A stretch of 64,000 nt of DNA from Chryseobacterium defluvii. GTDB lineage: Bacteria > Bacteroidota > Bacteroidia > Flavobacteriales > Weeksellaceae. Below the pieces are notes generated by a model, which saw only the letters and a list, made by a program, of their open reading frames with translations, did not search any database and was not told the DNA's origin. The position numbers were made by a program, and so were the translations under genes. Shown in pieces: positions 39,665-48,268 of the stretch (within the stretch, counting starts at the first letter, position 1; each line of letters begins with the position of its first letter). The stretch spans positions 744,001 to 808,000 of the forward strand of contig NZ_RBXB01000002.1 of assembly GCF_003634775.1 (NCBI RefSeq), given 5' to 3'.

Positions 39665-40591
39665 ATGAAAGGAAAAATCATTAAATCTACAGGAAGTTGG
39701 TATCAGGTTTTGGACTTGGAAACAAATAAGATTTTCGAGGCCAGAATCCGGGGCAAGTTTAAGCTGATTAAAACAAGACTCACCAATCCGCTTGCTGTAG
39801 GAGATTTTGTAGAATTTCAGCTCGAACAGGATGATATTGCCTGGATCACCAAAATTGAGCCGCGCAAGAATTATCTGATCAGAAAATCTGTTAACCTTTC
39901 AAAAGAGGCGCATATCATTGCATCTAATATCGATCTGGCATGTTTTATCTTTACTTTGAAGCATCCTGAAACCTCTTTGGGTTTCCTGGACAGGTTTCTG
40001 GCATGTTGTGAAGCATACAATATAGAGCCGTTAATTCTGTTCAATAAAATGGATGTGTTGGATGCTGAAGAAATAGAAGCTGTAAAAGATATTGAATTTC
40101 TTTATCAGGAAATAGGATATGCTACTATGCCGATTTCTTCTTATTCCAAACTTAATCTTGAAAATCTTCAGGAGCTGTTAAAAGATAAAACTTCAGTGTT
40201 TTTCGGGCATTCCGGATGTGGAAAGTCCACTTTAGTCAATGCGCTTCAGCCGGGACTCAACTTAAAAACTTCTGAAATATCTGATACTCATCTGAAAGGT
40301 AAGCATACCACGACATTCGCCCAAATGCACTTCTGGGATTTCGGCGGAAATGTTATTGATACTCCCGGAGTCCGGGAATTTGCCATGATTGATATTGAAA
40401 AAGAAGAAGTGCAACACTATTTTCCGGAAATCTTTAAAAAAAGGGAAGAATGTAAGTTTCACAACTGTCTTCATATCAATGAGCCCAAGTGTGCCGTTCT
40501 TGATGCTCTTGAAACCGGGGAGATTCAGATTTCCAGATATTCCACTTACATCAAGCTGATGGATGAGGCGGAAGAAATTACTCAAAAATAA
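39665..40591 (+). CDS. rsgA: Ribosome small subunit-dependent GTPase A
   Basis: The protein has 308 residues. RsgA assists the final maturation of the 30S subunit. It has an N-terminal OB fold (GSWYQVLDLETNKIFEARIRGKFK), a circularly permuted GTPase (G4 FNKMD; then G1 GHSGCGKSTLVN; G3 DTPGVREF), and a C-terminal zinc domain with Cys/His ligands (CKFHNCLHINEPKC). The order G4-G1-G3 is diagnostic. It is monocistronic with a short leader and is followed by a 326-bp gap. Confidence 0.96.
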   Translation: MKGKIIKSTGSWYQVLDLETNKIFEARIRGKFKLIKTRLTNPLAVGDFVEFQLEQDDIAWITKIEPRKNYLIRKSVNLSKEAHIIASNIDLACFIFTLKHPETSLGFLDRFLACCEAYNIEPLILFNKMDVLDAEEIEAVKDIEFLYQEIGYATMPISSYSKLNLENLQELLKDKTSVFFGHSGCGKSTLVNALQPGLNLKTSEISDTHLKGKHTTTFAQMHFWDFGGNVIDTPGVREFAMIDIEKEEVQHYFPEIFKKREECKFHNCLHINEPKCAVLDALETGEIQISRYSTYIKLMDEAEEITQK

Positions 40592-40718
40592 ATTTTATTT
40601 TATATGAACTATTTGTAATATACCTCTGTTTTATTTTAAACAGAAAACATACTTTATTTAAATAATTCATGAAATCTGAGTGATGGGTTAGTTTTTCGGG
40701 AATGCCGATCAATAAAAA

Positions 40719-40765
40719 ACCCAGCCGAAGCTGGGTAAAAACTAATAACCATGAAAACTCAAATT
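40719..40765 (+). terminator. Hairpin and conserved ACTAATAACCAT motif
   Basis: ACCCAGC pairs with GCTGGGT around CGAA, a stable tetraloop hairpin at 40719-40736. It is followed directly by AAAAACTAATAACCATG and AAAACTCAAATT (40737-40765), which occur again at 44031. A 25-codon ORF starts at the ATG 40751 (MKTQIKHENRN...). The gap 40592-40917 holds no other gene. The hairpin may end the rsgA transcript. Confidence 0.5.
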
Positions 40766-40917
40766 AAACATGAGAATCGCAATAGAATAAACAATTACTG
40801 TGCCAAAAATAAGTTCACACTTTCTTAATAAAAGTTATTTTTATGTTAAAAAAACTTTAAAATTAAACTAAAGGATATTTTTTGTAATTTTGCGCCATTA
40901 AAAAATTTAAAATATTT

Positions 40918-41334
40918 ATGTCTAACATTACATTTACTATGATCAAACCGGACGCTGTTGCCGACGGACATATTGGAGCGATATTAGGAAAGATTGCAGA
41001 GGCTGGTTTTAAAATCAAAGCAATGAAGCTTACTCAGCTTACTGTTGCAGATGCTAAAAAATTCTATGAAGTACATGCGGAAAGACCATTCTATGGAGAG
41101 TTGGTGGAATTCATGAGCTCTGGGCCTATCGTAGCTGCAATTTTAGAAAAAGAAAATGCTGTTGAAAGCTTCAGAACATTGATCGGTTCTACTAATCCTG
41201 CCGAAGCTGCAGAAGGAACTATCAGAAAAATGTTTGCGAGAAGCATCGGGGAAAATGCAGTTCACGGATCAGATTCTGATGAGAATGCTTTAATTGAAGC
41301 CCAGTTCCATTTTTCAGGAAGAGAAATCTTCTAA
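40918..41334 (+). CDS. ndk: Nucleoside diphosphate kinase
   Basis: The protein has 138 residues, the usual length. The enzyme balances nucleoside triphosphate pools by passing a phosphate through an active-site His. It shows [16 protein letters not shown], the [15 protein letters not shown] loop and [18 protein letters not shown], with catalytic His116 in NAVHGSDS. A -7-like TAATTTTG at 40885 lies 26 bp before the ATG. It is monocistronic and has a strong terminator at 41359. Confidence 0.97.
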   Translation: MSNITFTMIKPDAVADGHIGAILGKIAEAGFKIKAMKLTQLTVADAKKFYEVHAERPFYGELVEFMSSGPIVAAILEKENAVESFRTLIGSTNPAEAAEGTIRKMFARSIGENAVHGSDSDENALIEAQFHFSGREIF

Positions 41335-41358
41335 TCAGTAAACAAATATTCAATATAA

Positions 41359-41387
41359 AAAAATCCAGAGGTTTCCTCTGGATTTTT
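41359..41387 (+). terminator. Terminator of ndk
   Basis: AAAAATCCAGAGG pairs with CCTCTGGATTTTT around TTT. It can serve the convergent fucosidase gene too. Confidence 0.92.
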
Positions 41388-41436
41388 ATTTAAGACATTG
41401 TGTCACAATAAGCAACACATTCATGCTGTTGGCTTT

Positions 41437-43275
41437 TTATAAGTTACTTTCAATAGCTCCTACCTCCTCACGATATAATTCTATAGGTTTGTCCAATAAA
41501 ATGGCAATTACGGTCATGCTTTTATCCAGCCTTTCTTTAGGGACATCAATATAAATAATTCCGGGAGTCTGGCTCCAGTATAATTTATTATAGATTTTAT
41601 GGTTGATAATAGAGCCCTCACCGGCAATACGTACTCTTGCGATATTATTTTTTATCCCTTTTAATGCAACAGGTCCGGTAGGAGTTCCCTCTATAAAAAG
41701 GTAAAGAGTCTGTCTGTCCTTTGAAAGAGCGCTCATTCCGGAGTAATGACCTGCAGGTAATCCGGTTCCTGTTTCAAAAAGAGCTTCAGCATGCTTACTG
41801 ATCCAGCGTAAGGTTTCAGGGTTTGTTTTTGTTGTCTGGATTTTCATATCCATTCCATCGTAAGTAAGCCCGGAGTGGTTGAATATGTCATTTCCGGCAT
41901 GCAATTCGCCGGCGATGGTATAAATTGCCTGTTTGGAATTTTTATTTTCCAGCAATTCTGATAAAGAATGTTTTTCTTTGGTCATATTGTTTGAAACTGC
42001 AACAGGATCATCAAACTGAAGCTGAACTACGGTAACATCCCGGTCAAAATTGACTTTGGACAGGTCAAGGGTTACAGTACCTGCATTCCAATCGAAGGTC
42101 AGTCCGGATGTTTTATCTCCGACAATCTTCGCATAAACAGGCTTGGTGGTTAATCCGTAAATTTTATCAAAATCTTTTGCTTCTTCCAAATAGAGGAATA
42201 CTGATTTTCGGTTTCCTGAAACAGCAGATTTTCCTTTGTAATTTTCAAAAGGCAATCCTTTCCGTGTGCCATATATCGCCTCGGAATGCTTTGAAGTCCA
42301 CCTTCCCAGGCTTTTCAAAATTTCCACCTGTTCTTCAGGAAGTGTACCATCTGCTTTCGGTCCGATATCCAGTAATAAGTTCCCGCCCATACTGATAACG
42401 TCTGCCAATGTCCTAACCAGCATATTGGGTGTTTTGTAATTCTTGTCAAACGGCTGATATCCCCAGGAGTCATTCATGGTATAGCATAATTCCCAGGATT
42501 TGCTTTGGGGAGGAATTACAGGAATTCCCTGTTCCGGGGTTTCATAATCTCCATGTTGATTAAGCCTTGAATTAATAATGATATCCGGATTGATCTTCTT
42601 TAGATTCTCCAAGGTTTCCGGAGCCCGCCACTCCGCGGAAGAATGCTCCCAGTCACCGTCAAACCATAATAAATCGGGTTGATATTGGCTTGAAAGTTCT
42701 TTAAGCTGAGCCTGATAATACGTCACAAAATTTTGCCAGCGTTCAGGATCGTCTTTCAGTTCATACCTTTTTCTGGTTCTGGTATTGATGTCATAATAAG
42801 GGTGGCTCCAGTCTGGAAGAGAAAAGTATAAACCTGTTTTCAAACCTGATTTTTTGAGTTCCTGAACAAATGGAGTTAAAACATCTTTATGAGCAGAGGA
42901 GTTCGCCGGAATAGTGGTTGCTTTTTCAGCTTTGGAATTCCATAATGAAACACCGTCGTGATGTTTGGTGGTAATAACGGCATACTTGGCTCCGGAATTT
43001 TTGATCAGCTGCACCCATGCTGCCGGTTGATATTGAGAAGCGGTAAAACCATTAAGCTGTTTCATGTAATTATCATGGTTGATATAATTGTTGAAAAAAG
43101 CCCAGGACTCGGAAATCCCATCCACAGAATAAATTCCCCAATGAATAAAAATTCCCAGTTTGGCATTATTAAACCATTCCATTTTTGTATTGCCTGAAAG
43201 TTTATGTTGAGCATGAACAGAATGGGTGCCCAACGCTAGGCTTAATAAAAACAAACGGGTCAATTTACTTCTCAT
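41437..43275 (-). CDS. Alpha-L-fucosidase (GH29), exported
   Basis: The protein has 612 residues with signal peptide MRSKLTRLFLLSLALGTHSVHAQ. The GH29 catalytic domain shows KLGIFIHWGIYSVDGISESW, AKYAVITTKHHDGVSLW (the substrate-binding His-His) and the nucleophile Asp206 in LLWFDGDWEH. The C-terminal 280 residues are two beta-sandwich repeats (for example LTYDGMDMKIQ), with KHAEALFETGTGLPAG resembling the HSEAIYGTRKG end of the catalytic domain. It trims fucose from glycans and acts in the periplasm or outside. Bacteria of this kind degrade host or algal glycans; no neighbouring polysaccharide gene is present. Confidence 0.95.
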   Translation of the reverse strand: MRSKLTRLFLLSLALGTHSVHAQHKLSGNTKMEWFNNAKLGIFIHWGIYSVDGISESWAFFNNYINHDNYMKQLNGFTASQYQPAAWVQLIKNSGAKYAVITTKHHDGVSLWNSKAEKATTIPANSSAHKDVLTPFVQELKKSGLKTGLYFSLPDWSHPYYDINTRTRKRYELKDDPERWQNFVTYYQAQLKELSSQYQPDLLWFDGDWEHSSAEWRAPETLENLKKINPDIIINSRLNQHGDYETPEQGIPVIPPQSKSWELCYTMNDSWGYQPFDKNYKTPNMLVRTLADVISMGGNLLLDIGPKADGTLPEEQVEILKSLGRWTSKHSEAIYGTRKGLPFENYKGKSAVSGNRKSVFLYLEEAKDFDKIYGLTTKPVYAKIVGDKTSGLTFDWNAGTVTLDLSKVNFDRDVTVVQLQFDDPVAVSNNMTKEKHSLSELLENKNSKQAIYTIAGELHAGNDIFNHSGLTYDGMDMKIQTTKTNPETLRWISKHAEALFETGTGLPAGHYSGMSALSKDRQTLYLFIEGTPTGPVALKGIKNNIARVRIAGEGSIINHKIYNKLYWSQTPGIIYIDVPKERLDKSMTVIAILLDKPIELYREEVGAIESNL

Positions 43276-43403
43276 TTTTCCTTTTTACCGCTAAAATAAG
43301 GAAAGTGAAGGGAACTTATATAAAATATGATGACTGAAAATATTCAATCTTATTTATTAGTAATTTTAAACAAACAACGGAATCTAATCACTAAAATATC
43401 GAT

Positions 43404-43913
43404 ATGAAAATGACAGTAGTACTTCTTATGATCACAGCAACACTCACGGCACTTATTGGCGGGCTTTTCTATGCCTATTCGTGTTCGGTTATCCCGGGGC
43501 TGGGCAAATTATCTGATGTGGAATATCTGAAAGCCATGCAGTCCATCAACCGGGAAATCCTGAATCCGGTATTTTTTCTGAGTTTTATGGGAACAGCCAT
43601 AATGCTTCCTGTTACAACCTTAATATTCAGAGGTGAAAATCCGACATTTATATTTCTTTTATCAGCTACACTGGTCTACCTGACAGGTGTTTTTGGCGTT
43701 ACTATGTTCGGAAACGTTCCGCTTAATAATCAGCTGGATCAGTTTGATATCGCCAGTTCCACCGTTGATACCGTTAAAAAAATGCGTGCCGTGTTTGAAA
43801 ACAGATGGAATTTCCTTAATCATATAAGAAGTATCTGTTCCGTAGTGAGTATTATTCTTGTAGCTTGTGCGTGTATCTGGTATAAGTTCCAGGGAATCCC
43901 GTCCGGATCGTGA
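43404..43913 (+). CDS. DUF1772 membrane protein
   Basis: The protein has 169 residues with four membrane helices. The DUF1772 family (anthrone oxygenase-like) shows TALIGGLFYAYSCSVIPGL at the start, EYLKAMQSINREILNPVFFLSFMGTA in the middle, then GNVPLNNQLDQF and a Trp-containing ENRWNFLNHIRSICSVVSIIL near the end. The function in bacteria is unknown. The stop codon overlaps the start of a repeated palindrome (43912). No partner gene lies beside it. Confidence 0.88.
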   Translation: MKMTVVLLMITATLTALIGGLFYAYSCSVIPGLGKLSDVEYLKAMQSINREILNPVFFLSFMGTAIMLPVTTLIFRGENPTFIFLLSATLVYLTGVFGVTMFGNVPLNNQLDQFDIASSTVDTVKKMRAVFENRWNFLNHIRSICSVVSIILVACACIWYKFQGIPSGS

Positions 43914-43954
43914 AATTCCGTAAAAATACTGAATGAAATTCCGTGTTTTTACGG
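43912..43954. repeat. CCGTA-type palindromic element, copy 1
   Basis: GAAATTCCGT occurs twice (43912 and 43935) and CCGTAAAAA pairs with TTTTTACGG (43918 and 43946). A related element with TTCCGTAGAAATACGG is at 51141. Confidence 0.65.
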
Positions 43955-44030
43955 ATGCTTGGTATTGATTTTATATTGATCTTTACATCAGCATTAGAAC
44001 AAAAGGAAATTTAAGCATTAAAGTCTCCAA

Positions 44031-44059
44031 AAAAACTAATAACCATCAACGCTCAAATT
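44031..44059 (+). repeat. Second copy of the ACTAATAACCAT motif
   Basis: AAAAACTAATAACCAT and then CTCAAATT match 40737-40765 with three differences. Here the ATG is lost (CATC), and a hairpin follows the motif, whereas at 40719 it precedes it. Confidence 0.55.
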
Positions 44060-44071
44060 TTCAGAGTGAAG

Positions 44072-44099
44072 AAAGGCAGCCTTAATAAGCTGCCTTTAT
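44072..44099. terminator. Hairpin between the DUF1772 region and rpe
   Basis: AAAGGCAGC pairs with GCTGCCTTT. T-rich sequence follows on the plus strand. It lies 18 bp after the end of rpe in the minus direction, so it probably terminates rpe too. Confidence 0.75.
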
Positions 44100-44117
44100 T
44101 TATTATATAAGAATCCT

Positions 44118-44768
44118 TTAGATTTTTAAAAGCTCAATGGTTCTTTCAGGGCTTTCGGAAGAGAAAACAGCGTTTCCTGCGACCAGGACATCTGCTCCGG
44201 CTTCAAATAGTTTGGAAGCATTATCAAGATTTACCCCGCCATCAATTTCAATAAGTGCTGTAGAATTATTACTTAGAATAAGGTCTTTGGTTTCTGCGAT
44301 CTTTTTATAGGTGTTTTCAATGAACTTCTGGCCGCCGAATCCGGGGTTAACGCTCATCAATAATACCAGATCCACATCTGCAATAATATCTTCCAACATT
44401 AATACCGGAGTGGAAGGGTTCAATACAACTCCTGCTTTAGCTCCTTTGTTCTGAATATGGTGAATGGTTCTGTGAAGATGGGTACAAGCTTCGTAATGAA
44501 CGGAAACAAGATCTGCACCATGGTCAATAAATTCATCAACATACTTTTCCGGTTCTACAATCATCAAATGGACATCCACAAATTTCTTTGCATATTGCTG
44601 AACTGTTTTCATTACCGGAAAACCAAATGAAATATTAGGAACAAATCTTCCATCCATTACATCAATATGGAACCAGTCGGCCTGTGAATTGTTCAGCATT
44701 TCAATATCTCTTTGCAGATTCCCGAAGTCTGCGGATAAAAGGGAAGGAGCAATAAGCTTCGTTTTCAT
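44118..44768 (-). CDS. rpe: Ribulose-phosphate 3-epimerase
   Basis: The protein has 216 residues and is a TIM barrel of the pentose phosphate pathway, interconverting ribulose 5-phosphate and xylulose 5-phosphate. It shows LIAPSLLSADFGNLQRDI, the metal-binding WFHIDVMDGRFVPNISFG, DVHLMIVEP, LLMSVNPGFGGQKFI and the phosphate loop EIDGGVNLDNASKLFEAGADVLVAGNAVF. Length and motifs are standard. It is 30 bp from the next gene upstream on its strand and may be its operon partner. Confidence 0.96.
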   Translation of the reverse strand: MKTKLIAPSLLSADFGNLQRDIEMLNNSQADWFHIDVMDGRFVPNISFGFPVMKTVQQYAKKFVDVHLMIVEPEKYVDEFIDHGADLVSVHYEACTHLHRTIHHIQNKGAKAGVVLNPSTPVLMLEDIIADVDLVLLMSVNPGFGGQKFIENTYKKIAETKDLILSNNSTALIEIDGGVNLDNASKLFEAGADVLVAGNAVFSSESPERTIELLKI

Positions 44769-44797
44769 TTTTACTTTTTATACTTTTATTTATTTCT

Positions 44798-45100
44798 TTA
44801 CCCTATTGAAAAAGATTTATCATTGGTGTAATAATAATATATCAGAAAACCTGTAATTAAAACTACTTCTATTATTGATAACTTTATACTGTTGATTTTC
44901 TTTACAAAATGCCTGTCTATTACAAGCAAAGCAAATATGATCAGTAAAAAAATCATTTCAATGGTTAACCCTAAGCTTGAACTTTCATCAAATGTAAAAT
45001 ATTGATAGATCATTAATGGAATACCCAATCCAAATAATAAAATGCTTACAATTGAGATAAAAGTTGGTTTTCTAAATAGATCAGAAAAAGAATCTAACAT
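44798..45100 (-). CDS. Small membrane protein of unknown function
   Basis: The protein has 100 residues with three predicted membrane helices: around ISIVSILLFGLGIPLMIYQYF, LTIEMIFLLIIFALLVI and LSIIEVVLITGFLIYYYY. The first 12 residues are soluble. It starts 1 bp after the stop of the M42 peptidase gene on the same strand, so it is translated from the same mRNA. No family is recognised. Confidence 0.75.
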   Translation of the reverse strand: MLDSFSDLFRKPTFISIVSILLFGLGIPLMIYQYFTFDESSSLGLTIEMIFLLIIFALLVIDRHFVKKINSIKLSIIEVVLITGFLIYYYYTNDKSFSIG

Positions 45101-45101
45101 C

Positions 45102-46175
45102 TTAATGATATTTCAATTTCATTTCTGGTTTTATCTTCAAAACCGTTTCATAGATCAGTTTGATTACGTTTCCTACATCTTCTTTAGCCACCATTTCCAC
45201 TGTCGTGTGCATATAGCGCAAAGGTAAGGAAATTAATGCACTTGGAACCCCGCCATTAGATAAAGCAAATGCGTCGGTATCTGTTCCTGTTATTCTGCTT
45301 GAAGCTGCTCTTTGATAAGGAATTTTCTTAGTTTTTGCAGTATCTATGATCAATTCTCTGATGATATGGTGAACGGTGGGTGCAAAGAAAATCACCGGCC
45401 CGGCTCCGCATTTCTGATCGCCTTCTTTTTTCTTTTCGATCATGGGAGTTGTAGTATCGTGGGTTACATCGGTAACGATTGCAATATTCGGTTTTATAAC
45501 GTCAGCAATCATATCAGCTCCGTACAGTCCGACTTCTTCCTGTACAGAATTGGTAATATATAAACCGAAAGGAATTGTTTTTTTGTTTTCCTTTAAAAGC
45601 CTTGCCACTTCCGCGATCATAAACCCTCCGATCCGGTTGTCCAGTGCCCTGCACACGAAATATCTGTCATTGAGTTCAAAGAATTCATCCGGATAGGTGA
45701 TCATACAGCCTACGTAAATCCCCAGATCTTCCACTTCTTTTTTAGTAGTGGCACCGCAATCGATGAAAATATTTTCAATTTTCGGAGTCGGTTCATTCTG
45801 ATTGGTTCTGGTGTGAATAGCAGGCCAGCCGAATACGCCCTTTACAATTCCTTTTTCCCCATGGATATGCACTACTTTCGAAGGGGCAATAGTCTGGTCC
45901 GAACCCCCGTTACGGATCACGTAAATCAGCCCGTCATCGGTAATATAATTCACATACCATGATATTTCATCCGCATGAGCTTCAATCACCACTTTGAATT
46001 CTGCTTCCGGATTGATGATGCCGTAGCAGGTTCCGTAATGGTCTATTTCTATCTTATCTACATAAGGACGGATATAGTCCATCCATACTTCCTGGCCTCT
46101 GTGCTCGTAACCTGTTGGGGATGATGTGTTTAAATATTTCTCTAAAAATTTTAAAGATTTCTTTTCAAATTTCAT
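45102..46175 (-). CDS. M42-family metallopeptidase (glutamyl aminopeptidase/endoglucanase type)
   Basis: The protein has 357 residues. M42 peptidases form large tetrahedral complexes that trim peptides in the cytosol. It shows PTGYEHRGQEVWMDYI, the metal ligand in VVIEAHADEISWYV, the central Asp in CRALDNRIGGFMIAEV, the catalytic Glu pair SVQEEVGLYGADM and a late His near PLRYMHTTVEMV. Length and motif order are typical. It is upstream of a small membrane gene and rpe on the same strand, and divergent from the DUF4294 gene. Confidence 0.93.
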   Translation of the reverse strand: MKFEKKSLKFLEKYLNTSSPTGYEHRGQEVWMDYIRPYVDKIEIDHYGTCYGIINPEAEFKVVIEAHADEISWYVNYITDDGLIYVIRNGGSDQTIAPSKVVHIHGEKGIVKGVFGWPAIHTRTNQNEPTPKIENIFIDCGATTKKEVEDLGIYVGCMITYPDEFFELNDRYFVCRALDNRIGGFMIAEVARLLKENKKTIPFGLYITNSVQEEVGLYGADMIADVIKPNIAIVTDVTHDTTTPMIEKKKEGDQKCGAGPVIFFAPTVHHIIRELIIDTAKTKKIPYQRAASSRITGTDTDAFALSNGGVPSALISLPLRYMHTTVEMVAKEDVGNVIKLIYETVLKIKPEMKLKYH

Positions 46176-46226
46176 AAAAAGGAATGATTTTTGCGTTTAA
46201 TTTTTGTTCTAATACGCGTAAAAATA

Positions 46227-46931
46227 ATGAATTTTAGTAAGATTATTTGCCTTTTTCTTTTCTTTTTCAGCGTGTGTGTTTTCGGCCAGAAAGACTCTAT
46301 CATAATAAAGTCTTTGAGCCAGTATCCACCGGAAGAATTGAGAGTAGATGAGTTTGGGAATAAGTATTATTATGATGAAAGGCAAAAAGCCAGAATCTAT
46401 GAAATAAACGGTGAAGTAGTGATTGTATTGGATGAGCTTGTATTGCTAAACAAGCCTAAGTTTAATAATCAACTGGACAGAAACTATTATTATTTCCTCA
46501 ATAAAAAGCTCTATAGGGTTTATCCTTTATTTCTGACGGCTTTGCAGCAGTACAGGGATATTCAGAAGGAAATGAATGATATGGACAGCAAGGCTAAAAG
46601 AAAGTACATCAAAGACAGGCAGAATATCCTTGCGGATCAATATGAAAAGCAGCTGAAAGACCTTACCACAACAGAGGGACAGGTTTTTGCCAAGCTGATG
46701 AACAGGGCGACGGGAAAGAATGTATTTGAAATCATCAAAGAGCTGAGAGGAGGTTGGAGTGCTTTCTGGTGGAATGTAAAAGGGAGAATGGCGGATATTG
46801 ATATCAAAGATGCATATAACCCTCATAAAAACAGAACCGATGAATTTCTGGAATCCCTCCTTCAGTCTAACTGGAACTCCGGATATTTACAGCCTTACCC
46901 CGGGGCAAGCGATTTCAAAGCTGAAAAATAA
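46227..46931 (+). CDS. DUF4294 secreted protein
   Basis: I choose the ATG at 46227 (MNFSKIICLFLFFFSVCVFGQ), giving a signal peptide and 234 residues. The mature part matches DUF4294: VDEFGNKYYYDERQKARIYEINGEVVIVLDELVL, LNKKLYRVYPLFLTALQQYRDI, TEGQVFAKLMNRATGKNVFEIIKELRGGW and YNPHKNRTDEFLESLL. The family is restricted to Bacteroidota, and its role is unknown. It is divergent from the M42 gene and convergent with the NUDIX gene, with a shared terminator. Confidence 0.88.
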   Translation: MNFSKIICLFLFFFSVCVFGQKDSIIIKSLSQYPPEELRVDEFGNKYYYDERQKARIYEINGEVVIVLDELVLLNKPKFNNQLDRNYYYFLNKKLYRVYPLFLTALQQYRDIQKEMNDMDSKAKRKYIKDRQNILADQYEKQLKDLTTTEGQVFAKLMNRATGKNVFEIIKELRGGWSAFWWNVKGRMADIDIKDAYNPHKNRTDEFLESLLQSNWNSGYLQPYPGASDFKAEK

Positions 46932-46945
46932 GAATACTCAGATAT

Positions 46946-46980
46946 AAAAATTCCTGTAATCACTTACAGGAATTTTTCTT
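46946..46980. terminator. Terminator of the DUF4294 gene
   Basis: AAAAATTCCTGTAA pairs with TTACAGGAATTTTT around TCAC, followed by CTTTT. It overlaps the last codons of the convergent NUDIX gene. Confidence 0.9.
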
Positions 46981-47380
46981 TTAATTTATCAAAGACAATC
47001 TGATCTATGGGTAGTGGAAACGGATTATCCGGTCGGTTGATGTCAATCCATTCCGTTTTTTCAATACAAGGATCGAGAATCAGGAAATCTTCTTCGTTTA
47101 CAATATTCACAATATAATATATGGTAAGCAGTTGCTCATTTTCCTTGAAACGGGAAACCAGAAAGCCCTCCTGTGTATAAAGATGTTCCACAATCTCTAT
47201 TTTAACGTTCAGCTCTTCATCGAATTCACGGTGAAGGCAATCAATCAATCCTTCTCCGTATTCCAGACCACCGCCGGGAAATTTCATTAAAGGTTCACCT
47301 GCATATTCTTCAAATAAGGTAAGGACTTTATTGTCTTTTACGGCACAAGCATACACCCTAATGTTGATCTTGTCTATCAT
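46964..47380 (-). CDS. NUDIX hydrolase
   Basis: The protein has 138 residues. It carries the Nudix box GGGLEYGEGLIDCLHREFDEELNV (G-x5-E-x7-REUxEExGU pattern). Such enzymes cleave nucleoside diphosphates linked to other groups, for example damaged nucleotides; the substrate is not evident. The start is the ATG at 47380. Its final codons overlap the terminator hairpin of the convergent DUF4294 gene. A heptad-repeat element lies just upstream of its start. Confidence 0.93.
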   Translation of the reverse strand: MIDKINIRVYACAVKDNKVLTLFEEYAGEPLMKFPGGGLEYGEGLIDCLHREFDEELNVKIEIVEHLYTQEGFLVSRFKENEQLLTIYYIVNIVNEEDFLILDPCIEKTEWIDINRPDNPFPLPIDQIVFDKLKEKFL

Positions 47381-47414
47381 ATATTATATTTTGTATAGCT
47401 AAAATAAGGAAAAT

Positions 47415-47508
47415 TGTTAGAAGTTATGAGTTAAGAGTTATGAGTCATGAGTTAATTAGAATGCTGTAAACTTATAACTCATAATTTATAACTCATAACT
47501 CATAACCC
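47415..47508. repeat. Heptanucleotide-based inverted repeat, copy 2
   Basis: The left arm uses TTATGAG-type units and the right arm ATAACTC units, around a spacer TTAGAATGCTGTAAAC. It is a close relative of copies 1 and 3 and sits between the NUDIX and mnmD genes. Confidence 0.85.
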
Positions 47509-48183
47509 TTAAAGTTTTATAGCATTAATCATCTCTCTCTTTCCCGGAGGCCCCTGTTTTTTCTCTACCCTGAAATGAAGCTCTTCAAGAATTCTTCTCA
47601 CGCTTCCTTTGGAAGAGTAGGTTGTTAACAATCCGTTGACATCCATTTTGTCGGAAACCATTTCAAAGAGTGGTTTTTCCCAAAGATCGGGCTGAACTCT
47701 TGCGCCGAAGCAGTCGAAATAAACGAGGTTGATTTTAGGTAAGTCTATGTCTTTCAGGTCGAAGAAGTCACATTCGATCTTTTTAAGGTGGAAACCTTTA
47801 ACAATTTCCTCAGATTTTTCCCAATTTGTCTGATGAATTTTTTGATAAATATTTTTGAATTCAGGGTTACCAAAAAGCTCATCATACGCTAAATTTTCAA
47901 TTTCAGATTCATTTATGGGATATTTTTCCAGAGAAAAATAATTGATTATATGATTTTTGTCAGTTTTTAAATATTCATTAATTGTTACCAAAACATTCAA
48001 ACCTGTTCCAAAACCGAGTTCTAAAATATTAATTTCGTAATGATTTATTAAATTTAATCCATTTTTGATAAACACGTGTTCGGCTTCCTGCAAAGCTCCG
48101 TGGTGAGAATGGTAGTTTTCATTTAATTCATTGATAAACAATGTTTTACTACCGTCATTTGTGGTCTTAATTTCTCTTTTCAA
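47509..48183 (-). CDS. mnmD: tRNA 5-methylaminomethyl-2-thiouridine methyltransferase MnmD
   Basis: The protein has 224 residues and is the stand-alone methyltransferase half of MnmC (DUF752), completing the mnm5s2U34 modification of tRNAs for Lys, Glu and Gln. It shows GALQEAEHVFIKNGL, the SAM-binding LELGFGTGLNVLV, VYFDCFGARVQPDLWE, LLTTYSSKGSVRRILEELHFRVEKKQGPPGKREM at the end. There is no FAD oxidase domain, as is normal in this group. It is divergent from ilvE. Confidence 0.9.
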   Translation of the reverse strand: MKREIKTTNDGSKTLFINELNENYHSHHGALQEAEHVFIKNGLNLINHYEINILELGFGTGLNVLVTINEYLKTDKNHIINYFSLEKYPINESEIENLAYDELFGNPEFKNIYQKIHQTNWEKSEEIVKGFHLKKIECDFFDLKDIDLPKINLVYFDCFGARVQPDLWEKPLFEMVSDKMDVNGLLTTYSSKGSVRRILEELHFRVEKKQGPPGKREMINAIKL

Positions 48184-48235
48184 GCTATTTTTTTGTCAAA
48201 TTTACTCCAAAATTTTTATATTTAGAAAATTATGT

Positions 48236-48243
48236 TAAATTTG
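48236..48243 (+). promoter_or_regulatory. Candidate -7 element of ilvE
   Basis: TAAATTTG lies 26 bp before the ATG of ilvE. No clear -33 TTG is seen. Confidence 0.5.
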
Positions 48244-48268
48244 TAGAACATCGTAAAAAATTTTAGAA

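Noticed and set aside
41437..43275. A polysaccharide utilisation locus around the GH29 fucosidase
   Set aside because: No SusC/SusD-type genes or other glycosidases lie nearby.
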